Positions 8,189-15,975 of a DNA stretch of 26,760 nt are shown in pieces. A model generated the notes under the pieces. That model worked only from the letters and a program-made list of their open reading frames with translations. It did no database searches and was not told the origin of the DNA. The translations under genes were made by a program, and so were the position numbers. This DNA is from JAGOZV01 sp964346445. GTDB taxonomy: Bacteria > Patescibacteriota > Saccharimonadia > Saccharimonadales > Saccharimonadaceae. Numbering within the stretch: the stretch's first letter is position 1; each line of letters starts with the position of its first letter. The stretch spans positions 1-26,760 of the forward strand of contig CAYFUI010000006.1 of assembly GCA_964346445.1 (NCBI GenBank), given 5' to 3'.

Positions 8189-8609
8189 TTTCGGCTGTTC
8201 CAACTTCACCTAAACTGCGAATGGTACAAGAGCGCCTATCTTCTGCATCGTGGTGTCTTTGAAGGGTGTTGAGGTGCGTGGTCAAGCTATCCTTCCAGGG
8301 GTAGTAATCGGTTTGACCCACACCACCATTAGGGGGGACCTCTATAATAATATCTTTACGATGAATCATAACAATTGGCGACAGCGCCCTAATAACGGCC
8401 TTATCAAATGCTGCCCCTAACTTGACTACAACGGCATAACGCTCTTCTTCAGTAGCACAAGCCTTATCTAAGAGGGCAGAGAAGTCACTACTCTCTATGG
8501 CGCCTGGTATACTATGCTCTCTGGCTAAGCCAAGATAGATAGTATTGAGCAAATCGTCATATTTTATTATCAACTGTTCATTAGCTTCAGAAGAATTTAA
8601 CTTTTCCAT
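8097..8609 (-). CDS. Hypothetical protein, convergent with the redoxin gene
   Basis: A 170-residue, soluble, mildly acidic protein that I do not recognise. The N-terminal 90 residues look helical (YDDLLNTIYLGLAREHSIP, EEERYAVVVKLGAAFDKAV), followed by the strand-like IVMIHRKDIIIEVPPNGG. I chose ATG 8609 because AGGGA lies at normal distance before it; a TTG six codons upstream overlaps that site and is less likely. The 3' end overlaps the redoxin gene by 92 bp tail to tail. No signal peptide or membrane segment is seen. The reading frame is long for chance, but function is unknown. Confidence 0.65.
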   Translation of the reverse strand: MEKLNSSEANEQLIIKYDDLLNTIYLGLAREHSIPGAIESSDFSALLDKACATEEERYAVVVKLGAAFDKAVIRALSPIVMIHRKDIIIEVPPNGGVGQTDYYPWKDSLTTHLNTLQRHHDAEDRRSCTIRSLGEVGTAEINAAAAQTVIDDFPAQSYEEDLLPSKTLVA

Positions 8610-8641
8610 GTTTATTTCCCTACTCAACTATGTATTACTAG

Positions 8642-8704
8642 CTTAACCTATTCAAAACGGTTATGCAAATAACGAACAAAATTGGAACATTAGTATAGGT
8701 TAAG
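8642..8704. repeat. Perfect 10-bp inverted repeat upstream of the hypothetical gene
   Basis: CTTAACCTAT (8642-8651) and ATAGGTTAAG (8695-8704) are exact inverse copies 43 bp apart, located 33-95 bp upstream of the ATG at 8609. The position fits a two-site operator for that gene or a cruciform. No regulator can be named. Confidence 0.5.
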
Positions 8705-8831
8705 GGAATTTTTCTTTTAAATTAATCATTCACAAAATAGGAATTAAACATACAAAACGGTGTGAATTGTAGAAAAAATGACTAGAGGACTATAAATTAG
8801 CATAAAAAGTAAAGTTAAGATGGGTGGGGAA

Positions 8832-8973
8832 TATAATAGAAGTCATAGTGCCGAAGCACTAAGTAGCTAGAGAGAGGCGGAGGATGGGCACGACACTTCA
8901 AGAAGCAGACACATATGCAATGTCGCACAATATATCTTTTAGGTCATAAGATATTAATTATATTCATGACCTA
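8832..8973 (+). ncRNA. Candidate small transcript with 21-codon ORF
   Basis: TATAAT (8832-8837) would start an RNA near 8844. It opens with a compact hairpin (8847-8860, AGTGC-CGAA-GCACT) and ends in an 8-bp helix TAGGTCAT/ATGACCTA (8940-8947/8966-8973). A 7-bp helix TAGCTAG/CTAGCTA (8864-8870/8971-8977) could enclose most of it. Inside, GGCGGAGG directly abuts an ATG (8884) that opens a 21-codon frame ending in TAA at 8949. The Shine-Dalgarno spacing of zero argues against translation, so a structured RNA may be the better reading. There is no convincing -35 and no T-run. Confidence 0.3.
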
Positions 8974-9166
8974 GCTATCATTACAATTAGTCATAATAGT
9001 AGCAATTTAACGGAACTACCTTATAAAAGAGTGGGCAATGCCTGTGCGCACTCTAATCCACTGGTTGATAGCTTCAGCAGTTTACCCAAAAAAACTTTAC
9101 CTGCCATGCCTATGTAAATAATACACTACGGAATTACGCACTGGTTAGCAAATGCAATAAACGCAC

Positions 9167-9175
9167 TTATCCACA
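9167..9175 (+). promoter_or_regulatory. Single DnaA box
   Basis: TTATCCACA, the exact DnaA consensus, next to an AT-rich stretch. Only one copy is present, and neither dnaA nor dnaN is in the window, so this is not evidence of an origin. It could titrate DnaA or regulate a neighbour. Confidence 0.4.
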
Positions 9176-9340
9176 ACTAATTATCATTATTTGCTTTTTT
9201 CACGTTTTTATTGCATACTCCCCTTTTTTACCTCCCCCACCCTCTATTTGCTTTTTTTCGTATTTTATATTTTGATATAGTTTTTTATTATACTTGAATA
9301 GAACAAAAATAGAACACGGAGTAGGGAGAGGAAAGGCTTA

Positions 9341-10201
9341 CTACTTGTAATACGCCCTACCTGGAACACGCAGATCAACCCTAGTAGGTTGATACCCGGC
9401 ATTGGTGAAGTAATTACTTGCCTGCATCATGGCATCTACCTGTGCTTCTACTGGTTGGTCTATACTAAATATAAAGAGCGTAGGACTGTCTACTAGCTTA
9501 ACGGCAACCTGCCTGGTGGTATCTTCCGGTAATGTTAAAAATTCTATACTCTTACCCTTGTCTTGTATCGAGGTGGCCAAACGCCCAGAGAACTCTAGTA
9601 TACGCCGGCTTAATTTTACTGTGCCATCGTTTATTGTACCACCGCCCAAACTAGCGTCCCTTAAATTAATATCTGGTTCTTTATAAATATTTTCTTGAAA
9701 CGACACACCTTCAGAATCAACATAATAAGTATGTTCACCAGCTTGCCACTTAATTATCGGTTCGCGAAAAACCAAATCATAATTACTGACACCTAAGCCA
9801 TTAAATGAAGTCCGCTTAACATACTTCACCTCTGGATGTTCATGCTCCAAATAGCGCTCTAAGCCTTTTTTGTCTAAGGAAATGCGGAGTCGTCCTGCGG
9901 GATGATTAGCTAAATATTTATTAATAGAGTCCTCATATCTTGCTGCCGCTGGCGCATTAACAATGTCCAGCTGGTCGGAGGTGGCACTCATAGTGACTCT
10001 AGCAGTGTAATTGTATAAGATTATCCCAAGTACAATAATTATTAAACCAAAAAAAGCTAATCCATAAATTGTTTGTTTTTGTCGTGCTTTTACATAATGA
10101 AGACGCTGTCGTTCACTTCTCCCACCTTCTAGCTCCCCACCTCGGTTAGTACCACCACTATAACTTGATAAGGTTTTATTTTTTCGATAACGCTGACTCA
10201 C
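9341..10201 (-). CDS. ftsQ: Cell division protein FtsQ/DivIB-like
   Basis: A basic cytoplasmic tail of about 45 residues leads into a single membrane helix (about 46-64, IYGLAFFGLIIIVLGIIL). A mostly beta extracellular part of about 220 residues follows, as in FtsQ/DivIB with POTRA and beta domains. Members bind FtsL/FtsB and help assemble the septal synthase. Sequence similarity is weak, so the call leans on topology and on the position directly after murG in the dcw cluster. The GTG start shares one base with the murG stop (TAGTG), with AGGGGAG before it, so the two are translationally coupled. It is the last gene of the run. Confidence 0.8.
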   Translation of the reverse strand: MSQRYRKNKTLSSYSGGTNRGGELEGGRSERQRLHYVKARQKQTIYGLAFFGLIIIVLGIILYNYTARVTMSATSDQLDIVNAPAAARYEDSINKYLANHPAGRLRISLDKKGLERYLEHEHPEVKYVKRTSFNGLGVSNYDLVFREPIIKWQAGEHTYYVDSEGVSFQENIYKEPDINLRDASLGGGTINDGTVKLSRRILEFSGRLATSIQDKGKSIEFLTLPEDTTRQVAVKLVDSPTLFIFSIDQPVEAQVDAMMQASNYFTNAGYQPTRVDLRVPGRAYYK

Positions 10202-11361
10202 TACTCTCCCCTACCCTTTACTAAACTAACCACCATGCCAGCTACTTCTTCGGCGGCCTGCGGCTTGGCAAATTGATGAAATTTATCACTTAGCTGCTCT
10301 CGATGTTTTTTATTGTTAATGATTTTGGCAATTGATTGGGCTAGCGTGTGCGGATTAGCCTCCAGTTCTTGTTCATTTAAAACCACAGCAGCGCCCTCTT
10401 TCTTGTATACATTGGCATTTTTTAATTGGTGTCCACCAGTTAGGCGGGCATTAGGTATTAAAATTGTCGGTTTAGCCAGGGCCGCAAGCTCTAAGATGCT
10501 TGTAGCACCAGCCCGGGCCACTACTACATCTGCCGCCCCTAACAACCCAGCCATATCTTCACTTACAAAGTCATAAATTCGAAAGCTTTCACTCTCAGTT
10601 ATTTTTTGTGATAGTTCAGGATAGTCATCTTTACCGCTAAGCAAAATTACAGTGCCTATTTGTTCAAGTTCTTTTTTACTTTGATAAACAATTTGGTTTA
10701 TCCGCTTTGCCCCTAGCCCTCCCCCGGTTATAACAATTAATGGGCGCTCCACTGACACGCCCCAACGCCTTTTAGCTTCAGCCTGTTTTTTAGGCGTAAA
10801 CCTTTTAAAAGCTCCGTCCACTGGGATGCCGGTATAATTAGACTTGTCGCGCGGATAGTTATAGTAAGATAATGGTGCGCCAGTAGCTATTTTAGTAGCG
10901 TACCGGGCTAAAATTCTATTAGTTAAACCAGGATGGGCATCTGAATCATGAATAACAAAGGGTATGCGCAGGATAGTAGCTGCTAAGCCTACAGGCAAAC
11001 ACACAAAACCACCTTTTAGAAATATTACATCAGGGCGCCAAGCTATTAATTTACCCAAGCTCTGAAAGAAGCCTGCCACAATTTTTAAGCTGTCGCTAAT
11101 GTTTGGTAGAACTATACTGGGCATTAACAGCTGTTTGCTAAAACTTAGATGGTTGTACCGACGAAACTTTCCCGCACTTATTTTCTCCACTTTAACTTTA
11201 TTAGCGGCAGTTTTCATAATAACATTGGCCCTATCGAAGAATCCTGGGTCGCACCAAAAACGTATACTAGCATTACCATCACTCTTTACTAGTTGGTTAA
11301 TAACTGCGACGACTGGTGTGACGTGTCCGCCGGACCCGCCTCCCACTGTAAGAATTTTCAT
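10201..11361 (-). CDS. murG: UDP-GlcNAc:lipid I GlcNAc transferase MurG
   Basis: MurG adds GlcNAc to lipid I at the inner membrane face to give lipid II. The N-terminal loop GGGSGGHVTP (residues 7-16) and the second glycine-rich segment ITGGGLGAK are typical. The donor-site stretch ARAGATSILELAALAKPTI followed by GGHQLKNA is diagnostic of the family. At 386 aa it is slightly longer than the usual 355-365. ATG 11361 is supported by a full AAGGAGG six bases upstream. The first 65 bases overlap the end of ftsW in another frame. Confidence 0.96.
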   Translation of the reverse strand: MKILTVGGGSGGHVTPVVAVINQLVKSDGNASIRFWCDPGFFDRANVIMKTAANKVKVEKISAGKFRRYNHLSFSKQLLMPSIVLPNISDSLKIVAGFFQSLGKLIAWRPDVIFLKGGFVCLPVGLAATILRIPFVIHDSDAHPGLTNRILARYATKIATGAPLSYYNYPRDKSNYTGIPVDGAFKRFTPKKQAEAKRRWGVSVERPLIVITGGGLGAKRINQIVYQSKKELEQIGTVILLSGKDDYPELSQKITESESFRIYDFVSEDMAGLLGAADVVVARAGATSILELAALAKPTILIPNARLTGGHQLKNANVYKKEGAAVVLNEQELEANPHTLAQSIAKIINNKKHREQLSDKFHQFAKPQAAEEVAGMVVSLVKGRGE

Positions 11362-12607
11362 TCCTATCCTCCTTTATCCTTGTTGGATGAACTGTGTAAC
11401 TAGACAGCTGAAAGGCTAAACCTAGAGCTCCGGCAATAAAAAGCATACTAGTACCCCCAAAACTTAATAATGGCAAAGTAATGCCTGTTAAAGGAATAAT
11501 TCCAATCATCGCTCCTATGTTTAAAACTACGTGGACACCTACCCAGGCAAAAACGCCAATTGCTATCAGCCGGAGGCGCGGGTCTTCAAGGCCTGTACTT
11601 AAATTTAAAAGACGAACTAATAATCCCCCAAAAAGAAGAATTATAATTACCAAACCAACAAAACCAAATGTTTCACCCATAATGGCGAAAACCGAGTCGT
11701 TGATAGCTTCAGGCAAGTAGCCAGTTGCCTGCACACTATTGCCAATACCCACGCCAAACAGACCGCCACTGCCAATAGCTATTTTGGCATGCTCTATGTG
11801 ATAAGAGCCGGCGTCATCAATACTAGTGGCGTCTCCTTTAAAGAATGTAGCTAACCTGGCCATACGGTGCGGCGCCGACACAACTAGTAGGCCACCAACC
11901 AATACCGCTGCTAAAGCTAGCCTCCAAAGAACAGCCTTATCTACGCCTGCAACATACATACCAGCTAAAGCAATGGCGGCCATTGACACCCCGGTTCCCA
12001 GGTCTTTCTGCACGACAACTACCAAAAACAAAGAAACTGCAAGAACTGTCAGAAATGGCAAAATAGTTTTAGAAAAGTTATTTATTTGCCCCTCTTTCGC
12101 CCTTTCACCTAAAAAACCAGCACCAAACAATAGTAGTGCTAGCTTTAAAAACTCTGAAGGCTGTAGGCTTATACCAGCTAATACAAACCAACGAGTAGCC
12201 CCTAAAGCTGTTTTGGCAAAAGGTAGACCAAGTGCACCGGCAACAGCTAGCAGCAACGAAGCGCCAATTGCTAAAATTAAAATAGCTGCCACATACTTTC
12301 CAACGGTTTTAATAGGAATCTTATACGCTATGACAAAAGCCACCAAGGCTAAGCCTACGCTTTGTAACTGCTTAATAAAAAAATACGAACTACTATAATT
12401 AGCATCATAGGCACGATTGAGAACGATTGCCCGCTGCGGTCCGATAGCGTAAATAATGATTAACCCTAGCAGCATTAGTAGTCCCATATATAAAACTATC
12501 ATGTAATCAGGACGATGACGCCGAGACAACTTAGCATTATTAAAATTAGCTACTTTTAAATTAGTTTTCCACCAATTCTTATCTAGTAAGAGGCCTGCCC
12601 AGCTCAC
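11297..12607 (-). CDS. ftsW: FtsW, SEDS septal peptidoglycan glycosyltransferase
   Basis: This multi-spanning SEDS protein polymerises lipid II together with the class B PBP encoded just upstream. Family signatures are GATRWFVLAGISLQPSEFLKLAL, VVVVQKDLGTG, GIGNSVQATGYLPEAINDSVFAIMGE and LPLLSFGGTSM. The N-terminus has about 36 cytoplasmic residues before the first helix. The Arg-rich C-terminal tail of about 30 residues ends with 21 codons that overlap murG. GTG 12607 immediately follows the mraY stop, with AGGGGG about ten bases before it. The context (ftsI, mraY, murG) favours FtsW over RodA. Confidence 0.93.
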   Translation of the reverse strand: MSWAGLLLDKNWWKTNLKVANFNNAKLSRRHRPDYMIVLYMGLLMLLGLIIIYAIGPQRAIVLNRAYDANYSSSYFFIKQLQSVGLALVAFVIAYKIPIKTVGKYVAAILILAIGASLLLAVAGALGLPFAKTALGATRWFVLAGISLQPSEFLKLALLLFGAGFLGERAKEGQINNFSKTILPFLTVLAVSLFLVVVVQKDLGTGVSMAAIALAGMYVAGVDKAVLWRLALAAVLVGGLLVVSAPHRMARLATFFKGDATSIDDAGSYHIEHAKIAIGSGGLFGVGIGNSVQATGYLPEAINDSVFAIMGETFGFVGLVIIILLFGGLLVRLLNLSTGLEDPRLRLIAIGVFAWVGVHVVLNIGAMIGIIPLTGITLPLLSFGGTSMLFIAGALGLAFQLSSYTVHPTRIKEDRNENSYSGRRVRRTRHTSRRSY

Positions 12608-13642
12608 TTAAATATGACCCCCTAGAAGTGCTATTAAAATGCCTATAAAAGCTGCCACCGAAGCTATTACCCAAAACCTCATGGTCACCTTTGTTTCAGG
12701 CCAGCCCGACGCTTCTAGGTGGTGATGAATAGGTGCAGAAATAAACACTTTTCGACCGAAGAGCTTCTTACTAAGGATTTGAATTGAGCTAGAGCCCGCC
12801 TCAATCACAAAAATAATTCCAATAATTGGTAAAAGGAATAATGAATCTGTTAACATAGCCACCACGCCAAGGCTTGCACCTAAGCTAAAACTACCAATGT
12901 CGCCCATAAAAAAACGGGCTGGGTAGATATTAAACCATAAATAACTTAGGAGCGCACCCACCACTGTAAAGGCATATCCCGACATTATATACTGCCCTTG
13001 AACTAATGCAATTACACCAAATGCTAAATAAGAAATAACTAACAGGCCACCAGCAAGGCCATCCAAACCATCACTAATGTTAACGGCATTTCCGGTAGCC
13101 ACTACAGCAAACGCAAAAATGGGAATTATCCACCAGCCAACCATCCAATTGCCAAGGAATGGTATATAAATAGAGTGAACCCCTAATTTTTGGTAAAAAA
13201 ACCAACCTAAGAATAGCCCTAGAAACGCTATCATGGCAAACTTTATACTGGAACGTAAGCCTGCTGTCCCTTTACCATTGCTACGCAGGTTTATAATGTC
13301 ATCAAGCAGCCCCACTATCCCACCACCAACGAGCGCTGCTAGAGGCAGGTAGGTTTGTCCTCGGTCTAGGTTAAAAAAGACCGTTATCACCACTATAGAT
13401 GTGACAAAAATCATTCCAGCCATGGTGGGGATGTTACGTTTAAACTTCTCAGCATGCAGCTTATTAAATACCGACAGCGCTTCTCCCGTAGTACTGGTTG
13501 TGCGCTGTTTTTTCCAAAACTTGTACCGATAGGCAAAAAATGTATATAAAGGCGTCAGAAGGGTTGCTAGCAAGAATCCTCCGACTGCTAAAAGCATTAT
13601 GTGTGGCAGGTGTGCCACCAGCGTTCCTAAAGTTTGTTCCAT
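12608..13642 (-). CDS. mraY: Phospho-MurNAc-pentapeptide translocase MraY
   Basis: MraY transfers phospho-MurNAc-pentapeptide from UDP to undecaprenyl phosphate, giving lipid I. It is a polytopic membrane enzyme. NIPTMAGMIFV near the start, NAVNISDGLDGLAGG, FFMGDIGSFSLGA and the histidine-rich PIHHHLEASGW are all signature motifs, including the magnesium- and substrate-binding aspartates. Length 344 aa is usual. ATG 13642 has GAAAGGA six bases upstream, overlapping the end of ftsI, whose stop lies only three bases away. ftsW follows directly. Confidence 0.97.
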   Translation of the reverse strand: MEQTLGTLVAHLPHIMLLAVGGFLLATLLTPLYTFFAYRYKFWKKQRTTSTTGEALSVFNKLHAEKFKRNIPTMAGMIFVTSIVVITVFFNLDRGQTYLPLAALVGGGIVGLLDDIINLRSNGKGTAGLRSSIKFAMIAFLGLFLGWFFYQKLGVHSIYIPFLGNWMVGWWIIPIFAFAVVATGNAVNISDGLDGLAGGLLVISYLAFGVIALVQGQYIMSGYAFTVVGALLSYLWFNIYPARFFMGDIGSFSLGASLGVVAMLTDSLFLLPIIGIIFVIEAGSSSIQILSKKLFGRKVFISAPIHHHLEASGWPETKVTMRFWVIASVAAFIGILIALLGGHI

Positions 13643-13645
13643 AAT

Positions 13646-15382
13646 CTATCCTTTCGGTTTTATTCCTAAATAATCAATTGTCCAGTTAGCGATCTCATTA
13701 AATAACGGCATGGCGTGGGTTGTACCCTCCATCTTAGCGCCTCTCTTTTGGACACGCACCATAACCACAAATTGCTGGTTATCGTCACCAGCATGGCCTA
13801 TAAAGCTGCCCACCGTTTCATCTTTCGTGTAAACGCCATTGCGGATAACTTCTGCGGTACCAGACTTCCCTCCCATATTATACCCTTTTTTATGAGTTGA
13901 GTAACCATAGCCATCCAAGGTATTTTTCGTCATTTGGGCCATCGTATTTGCTGTAGTCTCTTTGATTACTTGGACAGGTTCTTTTTTTGCAGCTTCATTA
14001 GTAAATTGCCCCTTATTATCTATGACCCCCGCTACAATGCTTGGCGTAAAGTATTTTCCGCCGTTTACTGTTGTACTATAAGCATTAGCGGTTTGCAGCA
14101 TAGTTGGATACAAGCCTTGGCCGAATGACATATTAGAATAGCGAACAGCATTCCCCTCTTGCTCTTCTGGAGAAACCACTAAGCCCTTAGCCTCACCCTC
14201 TAATTCTATTCCGGTATAGCGTCCTAAGCCAAATTTATTATGAAAATAATCATAGATTGTGTTACGTGCCGCCTTAGTTATATGCTGCCCATCTCCCATT
14301 CTCTGAAAAGCAGTCACTGTACCTGTGTTTAAAGAGAGGTCCAGAACCTGCTGAAAAGTTAAAGTGCCGGTCCTTCCTTTAAACGCATTATTAATAACTC
14401 TGTCTTCTACCTTGATGGTGTCACTGTTAAAGTAGGTATCGGTTGGTCTGATTGCCCCAACATCTATAGCCGCTGCCAGAGATAACGGTTTAATTGTAGA
14501 AGCCGGTTCGTAATCTAGGCTTATGACACTATTATTAAAGGTGGCTATGTCGGTTACTTTATTGAATTCTGCTGGATTATATGTAGGCAGGTTAGCCATA
14601 GCCAAGACTTCGCCATTTTTAGCATTCATTACCACGGCACTTAAGCTATCAGCTCCGTATTTTTCGCTAAAATGCTGCAAAGACCTCTCTACTTGGTATT
14701 GTATATTTCTATCAATAGTTAAAACTATATTTTCACCATCTTTGGCGGGCCGGTTGATATTTTTTCCACCAATAGTTAATGGCACAGAACTGACATCTGT
14801 CACAGATTGAAGTAGGCCATCACTGCCTTCTAGCCGTTTATTTAGCTTACCTTCAACTCCATATTTACCTACGCCTTCGTAATTAACAAAACCGACAATT
14901 TGTGAGGCTAGTTGCCCTTCAGGATAGACACGCCTAGATCCTTCCTGGAAACCTACTCCACTTAACTTTTTTTCTTTAATAAGATTTGCTTGGTGACGAC
15001 TTAAACCAGTGGCAATTACTTGGTAGCGGGTATCTTTTTTATTCAATAAATCCTCAAAGCCCTTCACGGTATTACCACCAGCCACCTCTTTAGTACTTGC
15101 TATTATTGCCTGGCGGTCTTTAATAATTTTTGGGTCAGCAAACATGGTATAAACAGACTGGTTAAGGACCAAGGGGCGAACCTGAGTGCCGTCTTTAACA
15201 TAGATAAGCCCCCGCTTAGCAGGCAACTTGAGCCGCTTAAGCTGCTCGTTATCAGCTAGGGCAACATAATGACTATGTCTAATTACCTGTAAATAAAAAA
15301 GGCGCCCAATAAATAGAATGGCAAATCCAATAATGATAAGCCACAACCATTCAATGCGACGACTCTGCTCTTGGTAATTCAT
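13646..15382 (-). CDS. ftsI: Class B penicillin-binding protein, FtsI/PBP2 type
   Basis: This is the septal DD-transpeptidase, anchored by one N-terminal helix (about 12-32) with the catalytic domain outside. All three active-site motifs are present: Ser295-T-I-Lys298 in EPASTIKP, Ser350-L-Asn352 in LSLNTG, and KSGT from Lys506. The dimerisation-domain stretch GFVNYEG...GVEGKLNKRLEGSDG is also typical. No PASTA repeats follow. The 578-aa length is normal. ATG 15382 follows AAGGGG at short spacing, five bases after the ftsL-like stop. It is the expected partner of the FtsW encoded two genes downstream. Confidence 0.95.
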   Translation of the reverse strand: MNYQEQSRRIEWLWLIIIGFAILFIGRLFYLQVIRHSHYVALADNEQLKRLKLPAKRGLIYVKDGTQVRPLVLNQSVYTMFADPKIIKDRQAIIASTKEVAGGNTVKGFEDLLNKKDTRYQVIATGLSRHQANLIKEKKLSGVGFQEGSRRVYPEGQLASQIVGFVNYEGVGKYGVEGKLNKRLEGSDGLLQSVTDVSSVPLTIGGKNINRPAKDGENIVLTIDRNIQYQVERSLQHFSEKYGADSLSAVVMNAKNGEVLAMANLPTYNPAEFNKVTDIATFNNSVISLDYEPASTIKPLSLAAAIDVGAIRPTDTYFNSDTIKVEDRVINNAFKGRTGTLTFQQVLDLSLNTGTVTAFQRMGDGQHITKAARNTIYDYFHNKFGLGRYTGIELEGEAKGLVVSPEEQEGNAVRYSNMSFGQGLYPTMLQTANAYSTTVNGGKYFTPSIVAGVIDNKGQFTNEAAKKEPVQVIKETTANTMAQMTKNTLDGYGYSTHKKGYNMGGKSGTAEVIRNGVYTKDETVGSFIGHAGDDNQQFVVMVRVQKRGAKMEGTTHAMPLFNEIANWTIDYLGIKPKG

Positions 15383-15387
15383 AACCC

Positions 15388-15744
15388 TTATCTAGTATAG
15401 TTTACTTCTGCTGGTGTGACCATAGTTGTAGCAACATCACTAGATTTGATTGTTTCTATGGCTGTAAGCCTGGCATTTTCAACCTCAAGATCCTCTCGTT
15501 CGATATTTAATTCTGCAATTTGACTCTCTACTTCTTGCGTAGCGTAGTCATAATTAGTTGCTTGGGTGGCTTGTGTTAAATAAATTAAACCGAGCACTGT
15601 CACCATTAACGCCACCAATATGGTATGCGCGACGGGCCCAAGTTTAACCGGAGACATATAGGCCACAGTATTTTGATTGCGGGAAAAATTTTTGCTGCGC
15701 CTTTTAGAGCCGCGAGCGCTTGAACGTGAAGGTTGGTATTGCAT
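15388..15744 (-). CDS. ftsL: FtsL-like divisome protein
   Basis: The protein has 118 aa with a basic, Ser/Arg-rich cytoplasmic tail, one membrane helix (about 40-58) and then a short heptad-rich coiled coil (about 68-96, QEVESQIAELNIEREDLEVEN). That topology and the slot between rsmH and ftsI are those of FtsL, which tethers FtsQ and activates FtsWI. FtsL evolves fast, so the symbol rests on topology and synteny. The ATG is preceded by an A-rich tract without a good Shine-Dalgarno sequence. This tract repeats 19 bases found ahead of the small ORF at 15944. Confidence 0.8.
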   Translation of the reverse strand: MQYQPSRSSARGSKRRSKNFSRNQNTVAYMSPVKLGPVAHTILVALMVTVLGLIYLTQATQATNYDYATQEVESQIAELNIEREDLEVENARLTAIETIKSSDVATTMVTPAEVNYTR

Positions 15745-15753
15745 TATTTTTTT

Positions 15754-15975
15754 CTTTTTATTTTTATTTTTTTATATAATATCTTAATATGGTGGAGTAG
15801 TTGCCACCTATGACTGGTTTATTTTTAGGCCGTCTCCGCCCTAACGTTATAGGGCGGGAAGCCAAAATTAGTAAAGTATTACTTTACGCGAACTGCCACA
15901 ACGTGTGTTGTGTCGGCGAATTTCACCGGAATATGGATTGGCATTTTTTACGCCTCCTTTTTATTTTTATTTTTT
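15754..15975. repeat. 19-bp direct repeats flanking a hairpin-rich 184-bp segment
   Basis: On the plus strand C-T5-A-T5-A-T6 occurs at 15754-15772 and 15957-15975, 203 bp apart. In the minus (coding) sense these are A-rich tracts just ahead of ftsL and of the small ORF. Between them are four hairpins: 15791-15808 (GGTGG/CCACC), 15836-15857 (CCGCCCT/AGGGCGG), 15871-15887 (GTAAAG/CTTTAC) and 15897-15912 (CACAAC/GTTGTG). The layout suggests a duplicated ribosome-binding region or an inserted regulatory element. Confidence 0.5.
15879..15944 (-). CDS. Small ORF of 21 codons between rsmH and ftsL
   Basis: An ATG at 15944 is preceded by AAGGAGG with eight bases of spacing, as good a ribosome binding site as any in the window. 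It opens a 21-codon frame (starts MPIHIPVKF, ends AVRVK) closed by TAA at 15879. The frame begins 22 bases after the rsmH stop and its stop codon lies inside the hairpin at 15871-15887. It could be a leader peptide controlling ftsL/ftsI, or a short functional protein. No homologue is known to me. Confidence 0.4.
   Translation of the reverse strand: MPIHIPVKFADTTHVVAVRVK

Larger units (their letters stand above)
8610..9340. other. Gene-poor 730-bp region with repeats and a candidate small transcript
   Basis: No conventional gene was found here. It holds a 10-bp inverted repeat (8642-8651/8695-8704), a 7-bp one (ATTCACA/TGTGAAT, about 8729-8767), and the 9-mer CAAAACGGT twice exactly 100 bp apart (8653, 8753). 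It also holds a TATAAT box with a hairpin-rich candidate transcript (8832-8973), an AGAGTG/CACTCT helix (9028-9054) and a DnaA box (9167-9175). The right end (9180-9300) is strongly strand-skewed, T-rich, with TATTTGCTTTTTT occurring twice. No clear terminator for the ftsQ operon is visible. Confidence 0.6.

Noticed and set aside
9001..9060. tRNA-like fold around the AGAGTG/CACTCT helix
   Set aside because: No T-loop GTTCRA, no anticodon arm of the right size, and no acceptor pairing.
8610..9340. Replication origin
   Set aside because: Only one DnaA box, and no dnaA, dnaN or parAB nearby; AT-rich spacer DNA alone is not enough.
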